The notes: generated by a model not told the origin, from the sequence alone. 64,000 nt of DNA from Tamlana carrageenivorans (GCF_002893765.1 NZ_CP025938.1:3057501-3121500); one strand, 5' to 3'. Counted from the first letter of the stretch, positions 1 through 8,701 are shown. A program made the numbers and translations.

Positions 1-1
1 G

Positions 2-181
2 ATCGCTGATGAAGAAGATGGACTGTCTTGTTATTTTGAAATTCGAATCCAAGTTGATGAAATCACTAAAGATGTGTCTTTAATTATTACCGATTTTGCT
101 GAAGATGATGAAGTCGATGAGTCTAAAATGCTTTGGACCAATCAAATTTCAAGTTTAAAGCAAGTATTAGGTTCTGCTTAA
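2..181 (+). CDS. START-like domain protein, C-terminal part (partial)
   Basis: The reading frame is open from the first bases of the window and ends at TAA 179-181, so only the last 59 residues are present. They are acidic and match the end of the Bacteroidota START-like family (about 130 aa), whose closing segment carries EIRIQVDEITKDVSLIITDF followed by an acidic stretch and a final KQVLGSA. The family has an SRPBCC-type fold and probably binds a hydrophobic ligand; no specific role is established. A hairpin terminator follows at 213-250. Confidence 0.8.
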   Translation: MADEEDGLSCYFEIRIQVDEITKDVSLIITDFAEDDEVDESKMLWTNQISSLKQVLGSA

Positions 182-212
182 TTACAAATAACATATTTTA
201 AATTATATTTGT

Positions 213-250
213 CCCGCTTACGCAAAAAAACGCCGTAAGCGGGATTTTTT
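213..250 (+). terminator. Rho-independent terminator abutting the next start codon
   Basis: Arms CCCGCTTACG (213-222) and CGTAAGCGGG (234-243) form a perfect 10-bp stem with an 11-nt loop, followed by ATTTTTT (244-250). The very next bases are the ATG of the aminotransferase gene at 251. It should end the START-like transcript; it also occupies the whole position where a leader or ribosome site for the following gene would be. Confidence 0.85.
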
Positions 251-1093
251 ATGACAAATTTTAACGGAACACTTTTAGACGGCAATGCTTTTTTATCAAT
301 TAAAAATAGGGGATACGCTTATGGCGATGCCCTTTTTGAAACCATAAAATCGAGTAGCGGAAAAATTTTGTTTTGGGAAGATCATTATTTTCGCTTGATG
401 GCTTCTATGCGCATCATGCGTATGGAAATTCCGATGACGTTTACCATGGAGTTTTTAGAAAGTGAAATTCAGAAAACTCTTGAAGCTAATGGTTTTCAAA
501 AGCAATCTGCCCGTGTAAAATTAAGTGTGCATAGAAATGAAGGCGGCCTTTATACGCCAAAAACCAACCAGGTGAGTTTTGTGATTGCCACCGATGAGCT
601 TGCAGAAAGTTTTTATACCGTTTCAGAGGCGCTATATCAAGTCGATTTGTTTAAAGACTATTATGTGTCGCCAAGTTTATTATCTACCCTTAAAACTAAT
701 AATAAGGCTTTAAATGTGGTGGGTAGTATTTATGCTAAAGAGAACGATTTGGATAATTGTCTTTTACTAAATACCAATAAACAAGTTGTTGAGGCGTTAA
801 ATGGGAATGTTTTTCTTGTTAAAGGGAATACTATAAAAACACCACCATTAACCGATGGTTGTTTAAAAGGCGTTATGAGAACGCAACTTGTTGATATTAT
901 TAAAGCGCTTCCAGAGTATGAATTTGTGGAAGATTCAATCTCACCTTTCGAACTTCAAAAAGCAGATGAAATGTTTATTACCAACGTTATGGTTGGTATA
1001 CAGTCTGTAAGTAAATACAGGAAGAAAACCTTTGCTAATGGCGTAGCAAAAAGTTTGCTTCAAAAACTAAATGTAAAAATTCGATTGAATTAG
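251..1093 (+). CDS. Aminotransferase class IV (PabC/IlvE-like)
   Basis: This 280-residue protein belongs to the PLP fold-type IV aminotransferases, which include branched-chain aminotransferase and 4-amino-4-deoxychorismate lyase. The N-terminal NRGYAYGDALFETIK block is the family hallmark. The TLKTNNKALNVVGSIYAKEN region (about residues 149-168) carries the likely catalytic Lys, and the GCLKGVMR segment (about 202-209) is the usual phosphate-binding region. In flavobacteria such a gene next to a START-like gene is often called 4-amino-4-deoxychorismate lyase, but substrate cannot be read from sequence. The ATG at 251 agrees with homologues but directly follows a terminator T-run and has no Shine-Dalgarno sequence. 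Its stop overlaps the convergent yqgE-like stop by 4 bp. Confidence 0.85.
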   Translation: MTNFNGTLLDGNAFLSIKNRGYAYGDALFETIKSSSGKILFWEDHYFRLMASMRIMRMEIPMTFTMEFLESEIQKTLEANGFQKQSARVKLSVHRNEGGLYTPKTNQVSFVIATDELAESFYTVSEALYQVDLFKDYYVSPSLLSTLKTNNKALNVVGSIYAKENDLDNCLLLNTNKQVVEALNGNVFLVKGNTIKTPPLTDGCLKGVMRTQLVDIIKALPEYEFVEDSISPFELQKADEMFITNVMVGIQSVSKYRKKTFANGVAKSLLQKLNVKIRLN

Positions 1094-1650
1094 TTGTAAC
1101 TCGGGTTTTCAGGGGCGTTAGACCAAATGCTATATTCACCACCGAATTCTAACATTTTTTCTTTCCAAAAAGATTCGTAGTCTTTTTCTATGATATCTTT
1201 TTCGTAAATATTTTCAGAAACTACCCAAGAATGTGATTTTAACTCCGAGTCTAATTGATTGGTATCCCAACCAGAATAACCTAAAAAGAAACGTATATCA
1301 TTTTCATTAATGGTATTTTCCTTTATAAGTTCTGCAACACGATTAAAATCGCCTCCCCAATAAATTCCTAAAGAAATTTCAATACTGTTAGGTATCAGTT
1401 GTGGAATTTTATGGATAAAATATAAATTATCTTGTTCAACAGGGCCTCCATTGTACACTTTAAATGTAGCTTCAATTTCTGGAATTAATTCATTAATAGT
1501 GTAATCGAGGGGTTTGTTGAGAATAAAGCCTATAGAGCCTTCTTCAGAATGATCAGCTAATAAGACTATAGAACGGTTAAAAGAAACATCTCCAATAATT
1601 GCAGGTTCTGCAATCAATAAATTTCCTTTTTTGGGTTTTATTGTCACCAT
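1090..1650 (-). CDS. YqgE/AlgH family protein (UPF0301)
   Basis: This 186-residue protein has the features of the YqgE/AlgH family: the N-terminal KGNLLIAEP block, the SIVLLADHSEEGSIGFILNKPL segment (cited here by its two halves) around residues 27-48, and the GYSGWDTNQLDSEL motif near residues 124-137. Usual family length is 180-190 aa, so it is complete. AlgH was linked to alginate regulation in Pseudomonas; the biochemical role in Bacteroidota is unknown. It is probably expressed alone or after HU; its 3' end converges with the aminotransferase. Confidence 0.9.
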   Translation of the reverse strand: MVTIKPKKGNLLIAEPAIIGDVSFNRSIVLLADHSEEGSIGFILNKPLDYTINELIPEIEATFKVYNGGPVEQDNLYFIHKIPQLIPNSIEISLGIYWGGDFNRVAELIKENTINENDIRFFLGYSGWDTNQLDSELKSHSWVVSENIYEKDIIEKDYESFWKEKMLEFGGEYSIWSNAPENPSYN

Positions 1651-1723
1651 ATGTTGAGGGATTTAGTAACTAAAACTAATATTAATTTATTAATAATGCA
1701 ACAATTTTAAGGATATATAAAGA

Positions 1724-1747
1724 AAAAGCCTCCAAATGGAGGCTTTT
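1724..1747 (-). terminator. Terminator of the HU gene
   Basis: Arms AAAAGCCTCC (1724-1733) and GGAGGCTTTT (1738-1747) form a perfect 10-bp hairpin with a 4-nt loop. On the minus strand the stem ends in TTTTTCTTT. It lies 24 bp past the HU stop codon and could also act on the other strand. Confidence 0.85.
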
Positions 1748-1770
1748 GTATAATATAAAGAAGTAAATTA

Positions 1771-2043
1771 TTAGTTTACTGCATTTGATAAATCAGAACC
1801 AGCTTTAAACTTTACAATGTTTTTAGCTGCAATTTTGATAGTTTCTCCTGTTTGAGGGTTTCTTCCGTCTCTAGCAGCTCTGTTAGAAACTGACCAAGAA
1901 CCAAATCCTACTAAAGAAACTCTATTTCCTTTTTTTAAAGCTCCTTCAATTTCAGTTAACGCACATTCTAAAGCTTTCTTTGCAGCAGCTTTAGTGATTC
2001 CAGCGTGTTCTGCCATTGCGTCGATTAAATCTGTTTTGTTCAT
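1771..2043 (-). CDS. HU family DNA-binding protein
   Basis: At 90 residues this is a standard-length HU/IHF-like nucleoid protein, acting as a dimer that bends DNA. It starts MNKTDLIDAMAEHAGITKA, has the conserved GNRVSLVGFGSW turn (about residues 39-50) and the DNA-contacting arm around RDGRNPQTGETIKI (about 58-71), followed by the usual FKAGSDL end. It has its own promoter upstream (2100-2129) and its own terminator, so it is monocistronic, as expected for an abundant protein. Confidence 0.96.
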   Translation of the reverse strand: MNKTDLIDAMAEHAGITKAAAKKALECALTEIEGALKKGNRVSLVGFGSWSVSNRAARDGRNPQTGETIKIAAKNIVKFKAGSDLSNAVN

Positions 2044-2099
2044 AATGTATAATTTAATTATTAATAAAAGTTGGATAACATTTTTGTTTAAATCCTTTA

Positions 2100-2129
2100 C
2101 AAATTTATACGGATTATCAAATCATGCAA
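2100..2129 (-). promoter_or_regulatory. Bacteroidota-type promoter of the HU gene
   Basis: On the minus strand there is TTG (2129-2127), a 19-bp spacer and TAAATTTG (2107-2100), matching the flavobacterial -33 TTG / -7 TAnnTTTG consensus. The expected start of transcription leaves a leader of roughly 50 nt before the HU ATG at 2043. Confidence 0.75.
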
Positions 2130-2234
2130 GTAATAGCAAGGGAAATACCTAGATTTGTTAATAACTTAACGCATTTGTTAATAAAGATGATGTCGTTTGT
2201 CGGATATATTGATAATATCAGTGTTAATAAGGGT

Positions 2235-3182
2235 TTACAGCATTTTAGCGTTTTCTTCAAAGGTATATCCATTTAAAAGGGACGGAATGTCCATGGCGCG
2301 TTTCCCAGGAAGCTTAATTTCTTTCAAAATAAGGTAACCTTCTGTTACTGCTATTTTTAACGTTTTTTTGGTGGCAACAATGGTTCCGTTACTTAAGTTG
2401 TGGTCTTCTATTTCTTTTTCAGTAGCATAAATTTTAACATCTGGTTGCTCTTCTCCATTAACTAAAGTACACCACGCGGCAGGGTAGGGGCTTAGCCCTC
2501 GAATATGATTAAAAATGGCGTCAATAGGAGCATTCCAGTTAATTTTACAATTGTCCTTGTTGAGTTTATAGGCTGTTTTTATGTCTTCTGAAATTATCTG
2601 TGGCACAGTTGTAACCTCATTTTTTTCTATGGCGTTAACGGTCTTTATAACCAATTGGCTTCCGGTAACCATAAGTTTGTCATGAAGACTCCCCGCGTTT
2701 TCATTGGGATCGATAGCCACTTTTTCTTGCAAAATCATATCGCCAGTGTCAATTTCTTCATCAATAAAAAAGGTCGAAACTCCAGTTTCTATTTCTCCAT
2801 TTATAATGGCCCAGTTTATAGGTGCTGCACCTCGGTAGTTAGGAAGCAGTGAGGCGTGTAAGTTAAAAGTACCGTATTCCGGCATTTGCCAAACCACTTT
2901 TGGAAGCATTCTAAAGGCAACCACAATTTGTAAATTTGCATTTAAAGCTTTTAATGCTTCTAAAAAATTTTCGCTCTTTAAATTGGTTGGTTGCAAAATT
3001 TTTAAATTTTTAGAAAGGGCATATTTTTTCACGGCACTTTCATTAAGTTTTCTCCCGCGGCCTGCAGGTTTGTCTGGCGCCGTAATAACACCAACTATAT
3101 TTTTATGGTGTTCAACTAAGGTTTTTAAGGTATCTACAGCAAAATCTGGGGTGCCCATAAATACGATTCTTAAATCTTTCAT
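2235..3182 (-). CDS. fmt: Methionyl-tRNA formyltransferase
   Basis: This 315-residue enzyme formylates initiator Met-tRNA using 10-formyltetrahydrofolate. The N-terminal RIVFMGTPDFAV, the folate/catalytic block FNLHASLLPNYRGAAPIN (about residues 106-123) and IDTGD (144-148) are diagnostic; the catalytic Asn107, His109 and Asp145 are all present. The C-terminal OB-like tRNA domain spans about 205-315 and ends in the usual KLPGKRAM / LLNGY segment. It follows the recQ-type gene on the same strand with a 30-bp gap, so the two are probably co-transcribed. Confidence 0.97.
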   Translation of the reverse strand: MKDLRIVFMGTPDFAVDTLKTLVEHHKNIVGVITAPDKPAGRGRKLNESAVKKYALSKNLKILQPTNLKSENFLEALKALNANLQIVVAFRMLPKVVWQMPEYGTFNLHASLLPNYRGAAPINWAIINGEIETGVSTFFIDEEIDTGDMILQEKVAIDPNENAGSLHDKLMVTGSQLVIKTVNAIEKNEVTTVPQIISEDIKTAYKLNKDNCKINWNAPIDAIFNHIRGLSPYPAAWCTLVNGEEQPDVKIYATEKEIEDHNLSNGTIVATKKTLKIAVTEGYLILKEIKLPGKRAMDIPSLLNGYTFEENAKML

Positions 3183-3212
3183 TTCTGATGTCTTTGTTAT
3201 TGTATCGTCATT

Positions 3213-5120
3213 TTACAAATGACTTAATTTATATGTATTTTTTTGTGTAATACTAATAATTTGATGCTCCAAAAGTAATTTTAATACCGCTTTTAAATCG
3301 TTTTCCGAACAATTAATGGTTTCTAAAAGGGCTCTAGAAGAATAATCGCCAGATTCTAAAACACCAATAACCCGTTTTTTGAGTGCCTGAAGATCTGTTG
3401 TCGAAGTTTTTTTATTTTTCTTTTGAATACATACCGAACAAATGTTGCAATCTTCAATTTCTGTTTCGCCAAAGTAGGAGAGCAGTTGCACGCTTTTGCA
3501 TATCGAATCGTTTTCAATATAATCGAGCATGGCCTTTACTTGATTTTGTTTCAGTTTGTTTTGTTGTTTAATTATAGGGGCAATTCTATTTATTGTTTTT
3601 TCATCTTCTCGGGGTTCAATAAATGTTACCTGAGCATCGGTTTTAGCTAAGTTTAAAGTGATAATTTCATCGTCTTCTAACTGTTCCAAGGTACTTATTA
3701 CTAGGGATTCAGGAATCGATGCTTTTTTAGCGACCTTTTTTAAATCTATTTTTGTTAAGTTGTCGAAAATGCCGCCATACATTCTTAAAATAGATTTTAC
3801 AATAATTCCGAAATTTTCATGGGTATCTAAATAATTAAAAAGAGCATTGTTAGAAATAATAAATTGTAAGGTGACTTTATTTTTAAATTGTTTAGATAGG
3901 GTAATAACGCTGTTTCTATCCAAGAAAAGCAATGCATTATAGCATAAAATTGATGGAAATTGATAAGTTTTACAGAAACGATTAAAATCGAAGTCGAAGG
4001 TTTCGTATTCACCTTCACCATAAGAGATTTGAAAATAACTACACAGTTTTCTGTAAACTTGTTTTATGAAATCAACTGGAGGAAGTGTGCTTAAAAATTG
4101 ATTTTTAACCATGGTTTCATCGCTGTTGTTTTTTAGGATTACAGCAAAAGCCTTATGGCCATTTCTGCCTGCACGCCCAGCTTCTTGGAAATAGCTTTCA
4201 ATACTTTCTGGTAAATTAAGATGAATAACGGTTTTAACATCGGGTTTATCGATTCCCATACCAAAGGCATTTGTGGCTACCATGACCTGCGACTGGTTTT
4301 GCAGCCAAGCTGTCATATGCTTTTCCTTTTCATCATTATTTAATCCGCCATGATAAAAAGTGGCACTTATGTTTTTAGATTTTAAAAATGCCGATATTTC
4401 AATAGTAGCTTTCCTATTTCTAACATAAACAATGGAAGGCGCAGGGTTCTTTTTTAAAATGGTTTCTAGGCGGTAATGTTTATCATTTTCATGAAAAACC
4501 ATATAGGCCAAATTTGGTCTTGAAAAGGAATTTTTAAAAATTTTAGGCTGAATAAAATCCAGTTCTTTTATGATATCAGAAACCACTTCTGGTCGCGCCG
4601 AAGCCGTTAATGCTACAACGTTTGCCGAGGGACGTATTCGTCTAAGTAAAGCTATGTTCTTATAGGCGGGCCTAAAATCACTGCCCCATTGAGAAATACA
4701 ATGTGCTTCGTCAACAGCAATTAAATTTACATTCATGAGTCGAATACGATCTTGAACCAACTCTTGTTGCAAGCGTTCTGGCGATAAATAGAGAAACTTA
4801 TAGTTACCATATATACAATTGTCCAGCATCGTGTCTAACTGGCTGTAACTTATACCGCTAGTAAGTGCCATGGCTTTAATTCCTTTTTCATTTAATGCCT
4901 GTACTTGGTCTTTCATTAAGGCAATTAATGGCGAAATCACGATACAAATACCTTCTTTTGCTAAGGCTGGAATTTGGAAACATATAGATTTGCCGCCTCC
5001 TGTTGGTAATAGCACGAAAGTATCTCCCCCCTCAATAACCGCATTGATTATAGCCTCCTGCTCTGGTCTAAAACTGGTAAAATTCCAATAGCGTTCTAAT
5101 ATGTTTATAGGGTGTACCAA
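3213..5120 (-). CDS. RecQ family ATP-dependent DNA helicase
   Basis: This 635-residue superfamily 2 helicase has Walker A GGGKS (41-45), the DEAH box (137-140) inside AVDEAHCISQWGSDFRP, motif VI QEAGRAGRNG, and a C-terminal zinc-binding region with Cys residues around CKSV...CNICSVC (about 535-565). It has the RQC-like part but ends without a clear HRDC domain; many Bacteroidota carry such a shorter second RecQ, so I leave the symbol blank. It probably unwinds recombination or fork intermediates. It starts 1 bp after the stop of the upstream NTPase gene, implying an operon NTPase-recQ-fmt. Confidence 0.92.
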   Translation of the reverse strand: MVHPINILERYWNFTSFRPEQEAIINAVIEGGDTFVLLPTGGGKSICFQIPALAKEGICIVISPLIALMKDQVQALNEKGIKAMALTSGISYSQLDTMLDNCIYGNYKFLYLSPERLQQELVQDRIRLMNVNLIAVDEAHCISQWGSDFRPAYKNIALLRRIRPSANVVALTASARPEVVSDIIKELDFIQPKIFKNSFSRPNLAYMVFHENDKHYRLETILKKNPAPSIVYVRNRKATIEISAFLKSKNISATFYHGGLNNDEKEKHMTAWLQNQSQVMVATNAFGMGIDKPDVKTVIHLNLPESIESYFQEAGRAGRNGHKAFAVILKNNSDETMVKNQFLSTLPPVDFIKQVYRKLCSYFQISYGEGEYETFDFDFNRFCKTYQFPSILCYNALLFLDRNSVITLSKQFKNKVTLQFIISNNALFNYLDTHENFGIIVKSILRMYGGIFDNLTKIDLKKVAKKASIPESLVISTLEQLEDDEIITLNLAKTDAQVTFIEPREDEKTINRIAPIIKQQNKLKQNQVKAMLDYIENDSICKSVQLLSYFGETEIEDCNICSVCIQKKNKKTSTTDLQALKKRVIGVLESGDYSSRALLETINCSENDLKAVLKLLLEHQIISITQKNTYKLSHL

Positions 5121-5121
5121 G

Positions 5122-5661
5122 TTAGAGGTTTATGGATTTTAAGATGAAATTTGTGCGGTTTTCTACGGTGTCGAAAGGTACGTCAATTAGGTTATAGTGG
5201 TAAGATTTATAGGTGTTTATGATGTGTTTATGTATGCTTTCAGCTTGCTCAAAAGTTTCGTAGCGTTCGCTGTCGCTGGTGTATATGGAAGCCCAAGGTT
5301 TTAAAATAAATACCAGGTCGTATTTGATATTTTTGCAAGCATTTTTAAACTCAGAAGGATAAACGTCTCCTATAAAATCCATGTAAGCTAAGACATCATG
5401 AACACCGCGATCGAAAAATATGGTTTTATTTTTTTGGTTTTCAGCATCTTTATATTGTTGGAGTCTTCCTTTAAGAAGCAGGTCACTAAACATGAGTGGG
5501 TCGGTTAGAAATAGCTGATCGATGCCCTTATTTTGAGCTTCAATAATAACTTCACGAGAAATTTCTTCCATACAAGGAAATCCTCTTTTTATTAATTCGT
5601 TAATTAATGTAGACTTTCCTGTACCTGGACCTCCTGTTATTATAATTTTTTTCGTGTTCAA
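5122..5661 (-). CDS. AAA_28-type P-loop NTPase/kinase-like protein
   Basis: This 179-residue protein has a clear Walker A GGPGTGKS (residues 10-17) and a FDRGVHD motif near the middle, as in the AAA_28/NadR-kinase-like group. The compact size and the lid segment TSDSERYETFEQA suggest a small-molecule kinase or nucleotidase, but the substrate is unknown. It is the first gene of a minus-strand operon with the RecQ helicase (1-bp gap) and fmt. The region upstream is shared with the divergent DUF493 gene. Confidence 0.8.
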   Translation of the reverse strand: MNTKKIIITGGPGTGKSTLINELIKRGFPCMEEISREVIIEAQNKGIDQLFLTDPLMFSDLLLKGRLQQYKDAENQKNKTIFFDRGVHDVLAYMDFIGDVYPSEFKNACKNIKYDLVFILKPWASIYTSDSERYETFEQAESIHKHIINTYKSYHYNLIDVPFDTVENRTNFILKSINL

Positions 5662-5815
5662 ATCGGCTATATTTGCTGTAAAAATCGGAATTTAGCCGCG
5701 ATAAAAAAAATTGAAATTCATCTAAGCTTGTTTTGTTAGCCTACTTATTGTTATCTTTTTTGTTTAATTGAAGTATTCATCAAGAAAATCATACCGATAA
5801 GAATGGATGAAGTTG

Positions 5816-5823
5816 TATATTTG
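5816..5823 (+). promoter_or_regulatory. -7 promoter element of the DUF493/DUF4290/murA group
   Basis: TATATTTG matches the Bacteroidota -7 consensus TAnnTTTG and sits 17 bp before the ATG of the DUF493 gene. No good TTG lies at the optimal -33 distance, so the call rests on the -7 box and its position only. Confidence 0.5.
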
Positions 5824-5840
5824 CATAAGAAAATAAGACT

Positions 5841-6134
5841 ATGAACGCAGCTCCTAATTCGGAAGAATTTTATAAAAAATTAAAAGAACAATTATACGAT
5901 ACAGCGCAATGGCCATCGGAATATCTATATAAATTTATAGTCCTTTCTACCCCTGAAAAAATACTTCAAGTAGAAAATATTTTTGATAATTTAGGAGCGG
6001 TTATCGACACGAAAGCATCTAAAAACGGGAAATACACTAGCATTTCGATTAATGTTACCATGAAAGACCCTGAAGCCATCATTGCCAAGTATAAAGAAGT
6101 TGCAGAAAATGTTGAAGGCGTTATAAGTCTTTAG
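5841..6134 (+). CDS. DUF493 (YbeD-like) family protein
   Basis: This 97-residue protein matches the DUF493/YbeD family: WPSEYLYKFIV near the N-terminus, the SKNGKYTSISINVTM central strand and the final EVAENVEGVISL. The fold is a small ferredoxin-like alpha/beta domain resembling allosteric ACT-like regulators; function is not established. It has a typical length and lies upstream of the DUF4290 and murA genes on the same strand (66-bp gap), possibly in one transcript. Confidence 0.9.
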   Translation: MNAAPNSEEFYKKLKEQLYDTAQWPSEYLYKFIVLSTPEKILQVENIFDNLGAVIDTKASKNGKYTSISINVTMKDPEAIIAKYKEVAENVEGVISL

Positions 6135-6200
6135 TTTTTTTTTGTACTTTGCGCATGCAGAAACACTTCATGCAATACAATAAAACTCTACACATTTATT

Positions 6201-6854
6201 TTGATTGATAATTTAGAATATAACACAGAGCGTGAACATTTAATCATTCCGGAGTACGGAAGGCACATGCAGAAAATGATTAATTACGCCAAATCCCTAG
6301 AATTCAAAGAAGAACGTAATAAAGTCGCAAAAGGCATTATTGCGGTCATGGGAAATATGCAACCGCATTTAAGAGATGTTCCCGATTTTCAGCATAAACT
6401 TTGGGACCAAATGTTTATTATGTCTAATTTTGAATTAGATGCCGATTCGCCTTACCCGATTCCAACAAAGGAAATCTACGAAGAACGTCCAGAACCACTA
6501 CGATACCCGCAAAATTTCCCTAAATACCGTTTTTATGGGAATAATATTAAAACCATGATAGACGTGGCTAATACTTGGGAAGATGGTGAGTTAAAAGAGG
6601 CTTTAATTTATACGATTGCAAATCATATGAAAAAGTGCTTTTTAAATTGGAACAAGGACACCGTAGAAGATGCTGTAATTTACGATCATTTATATGAACT
6701 TTCTGGTGGAAAAATTAATTTGAAAAACTCGGAAGAAGATTTATCAGATGCAAACAGCTTGATGCGTTCTAAAACGAAATTTTCAACTAGTAATACCAAG
6801 AAAACCCATCATAAAAAGAATAATTCCAATAACCGACAAAGAAAACGCTATTAA
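6201..6854 (+). CDS. DUF4290 domain-containing protein
   Basis: This 217-residue protein carries the Bacteroidota-specific DUF4290 domain, starting NLEYNTEREHLIIPEYGR and covering about residues 3-170. The C-terminal tail after residue 195 is Lys/Arg/Asn-rich (NTKKTHHKKNNSNNRQRKRY), suggesting nucleic-acid or ribosome contact, though no function is known. The start is TTG at 6201: there is no in-frame ATG in the right place and the TTG gives the conserved N-terminus. It ends 5 bp before murA, with which it is surely co-transcribed. Confidence 0.9.
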   Translation: MIDNLEYNTEREHLIIPEYGRHMQKMINYAKSLEFKEERNKVAKGIIAVMGNMQPHLRDVPDFQHKLWDQMFIMSNFELDADSPYPIPTKEIYEERPEPLRYPQNFPKYRFYGNNIKTMIDVANTWEDGELKEALIYTIANHMKKCFLNWNKDTVEDAVIYDHLYELSGGKINLKNSEEDLSDANSLMRSKTKFSTSNTKKTHHKKNNSNNRQRKRY

Positions 6855-6859
6855 ATTCC

Positions 6860-8170
6860 ATGGGAACATTTAAAATTGAAGGCGGTCACCAATTAAAAGG
6901 AAGCATTCAGCCTCAGGGTGCTAAAAATGAAGCATTACAAATTTTATGTGCTGTTTTATTAACGCCCGAAGTGGTTACAATTCATAATATTCCAAATATT
7001 ATTGATGTCAATAAATTAATGGCATTGTTAGAACACTTAGGTGTTAAAATTAATAAGCTAGGGAAAGGGTCTTACACTTTTCAAGCCGATGCGGTTAATC
7101 TAAGCTATTTAGAATCCGATCAATTTAAAATTGATGGTCGCGGCTTGCGAGGCTCCATTATGATTGTTGGGCCGCTACTGGCACGTTTTGGAAAAGGGTT
7201 TATTCCTAAACCTGGAGGTGATAAAATTGGACGTCGTCGTTTGGATACACATTTCGAAGGTCTAATCAATTTAGGCGCTAAGTTTCGATACAGTAAAGAA
7301 GAGCAGTTTTATGGCGTTGAAGCTAAAAAACTAAAAGGTACTTATATGTTGCTTGAAGAAGCTTCGGTAACTGGAACAGCCAATATATTGATGGCAGCGG
7401 TTTTAGCTGAAGGTAAAACAACCATCTATAATGCTGCTTGCGAGCCCTATTTACAGCAACTTTGTAAGATGCTAAATAGAATGGGCGCTAAAATTAGCGG
7501 TGTAGGTTCTAATTTATTAGAAATTGAAGGTGTGGATAGCCTTGGCGGAACCGAGCATACCATGCTGCCCGATATGATTGAAATTGGAAGTTGGATTGGT
7601 TTAGCTGCAATGACTAAAAGTGAACTTACCATTACCAATGTATCATGGCATGATTTGGGATTAATTCCTGAAACGTTTAGAAAGTTAGGAATTACCGTGG
7701 AAAAGAGCGGTGATGACATTTATATCCCTGCTCATACCAATGGGTATGAAATACAAAGTTTTATTGATGGTTCCATTTTAAATATTTCTGATGCACCATG
7801 GCCAGGGTTTACTCCAGATTTATTAAGCATCATATTAGTTGTTGCTACACAGGCTCGAGGTAGTGTTTTAATTCACCAAAAAATGTTTGAAAGCCGTTTG
7901 TTTTTCGTAGACAAACTGATAGACATGGGGGCGAAAATTATACTTTGTGACCCGCATAGGGCTACCGTTATTGGTCATGATTTTAAATCGACTTTAAAGG
8001 CCACAACAATGACCTCTCCAGATATTCGTGCGGGGGTTTCATTGTTAATCGCGGCACTTTCAGCAAAAGGAACATCTTCCATTCAAAATATAGAACAAAT
8101 AGATCGTGGGTATGAAAATATCGACGAACGTTTACGTGCTATTGGAGCAAAAATAGAACGTGTGGATTAA
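6860..8170 (+). CDS. murA: UDP-N-acetylglucosamine 1-carboxyvinyltransferase
   Basis: This 436-residue enolpyruvyl transferase does the first committed step of peptidoglycan synthesis (PEP transfer to UDP-GlcNAc). The N-terminal GGHQLKGSIQPQGAKNEAL, with the substrate-binding Lys/Asn, and the ISDAPWPGFTPDL block in the C-terminal half are diagnostic. The loop that normally reads PGGC.IG.RP is PGGDKIGRR here, so the Cys attacked by fosfomycin (Cys115 in E. coli) is Asp121. Known Asp variants are active and fosfomycin-insensitive. It follows the DUF4290 gene by 5 bp and is followed by a terminator. Confidence 0.96.
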   Translation: MGTFKIEGGHQLKGSIQPQGAKNEALQILCAVLLTPEVVTIHNIPNIIDVNKLMALLEHLGVKINKLGKGSYTFQADAVNLSYLESDQFKIDGRGLRGSIMIVGPLLARFGKGFIPKPGGDKIGRRRLDTHFEGLINLGAKFRYSKEEQFYGVEAKKLKGTYMLLEEASVTGTANILMAAVLAEGKTTIYNAACEPYLQQLCKMLNRMGAKISGVGSNLLEIEGVDSLGGTEHTMLPDMIEIGSWIGLAAMTKSELTITNVSWHDLGLIPETFRKLGITVEKSGDDIYIPAHTNGYEIQSFIDGSILNISDAPWPGFTPDLLSIILVVATQARGSVLIHQKMFESRLFFVDKLIDMGAKIILCDPHRATVIGHDFKSTLKATTMTSPDIRAGVSLLIAALSAKGTSSIQNIEQIDRGYENIDERLRAIGAKIERVD

Positions 8171-8203
8171 ATAAAAACGGCCTAAAATATTTATACCGAA
8201 TTT

Positions 8204-8238
8204 AGACTTGTTTTAATATTTTAAACCAAGTCTTTTTT
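8204..8238 (+). terminator. Terminator after murA
   Basis: AGACTTG (8204-8210) pairs with CAAGTCT (8226-8232), extended by inner TTTTAA/TTAAAC pairing, and runs into TTTTTTTG. It lies 33 bp after the murA stop on the plus strand. Confidence 0.8.
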
Positions 8239-8330
8239 TGTTCTTTTTACAAGGTATTTCATTGGAACAATAAATGTAAATGCAAAGTGGCTTGTGGAAC
8301 TTGAAGAATAACAATGTTTAAACAGGTCAT

Positions 8331-8363
8331 AAAAAACCCTTGCAAATAAAGAATTAGCAAGGG
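8331..8363 (-). terminator. Terminator of the 71-aa hypothetical gene
   Basis: CCCTTGC (8337-8343) and GCAAGGG (8357-8363) form the stem; on the minus strand the hairpin is followed by TTTTTTATG. It lies just past the stop of the gene at 8375-8590. Confidence 0.75.
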
Positions 8364-8374
8364 TGTTATTCCTA

Positions 8375-8590
8375 TTAAGGTCTGCCTTTTAACCTTTTTT
8401 CAATTTTTTGTTTAATCGCCGTCAATCGTTTCATAAGATCCATGATTTCAGGATCTTTTTGTTCTTTATAAATGGTGTTTAAACTTAATATTAGGTCTTT
8501 TACTTCTCTTGAGGATTCAATGCGCTCACTAGTCGTTTTAAACGTGTGTTTACGTTGCTCGAATTCTAAAGCTCGGTCAATTATCTCCAT
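8375..8590 (-). CDS. Small conserved hypothetical protein (71 aa, coiled-coil-like)
   Basis: This short charged protein starts MEIIDRALEFEQRKHTFKT and ends KQKIEKRLKGRP. It is helical throughout, with heptad-like leucines and many Lys/Glu residues, and no recognisable domain. A dedicated terminator lies directly downstream, and an ATG-starting frame of sensible composition makes it a likely real gene. Small helical proteins of this kind are common in Flavobacteriaceae; I cannot assign a function. Confidence 0.65.
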   Translation of the reverse strand: MEIIDRALEFEQRKHTFKTTSERIESSREVKDLILSLNTIYKEQKDPEIMDLMKRLTAIKQKIEKRLKGRP

Positions 8591-8701
8591 ACGGTGTGTT
8601 TAATCTTTATATAATTTTAAGGGAAGTGACGAGTAGTTTTTCATCACAATTTGCCAATATAATGAAATTTATGAAATTTTCAATTTTTATCTTAAATATT
8701 T

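Noticed and set aside
7447..7719. Open frame on the minus strand inside murA
   Set aside because: It lies wholly inside a well-supported enzyme gene, has no family-like sequence and no promoter; it is a mirror of coding constraints.
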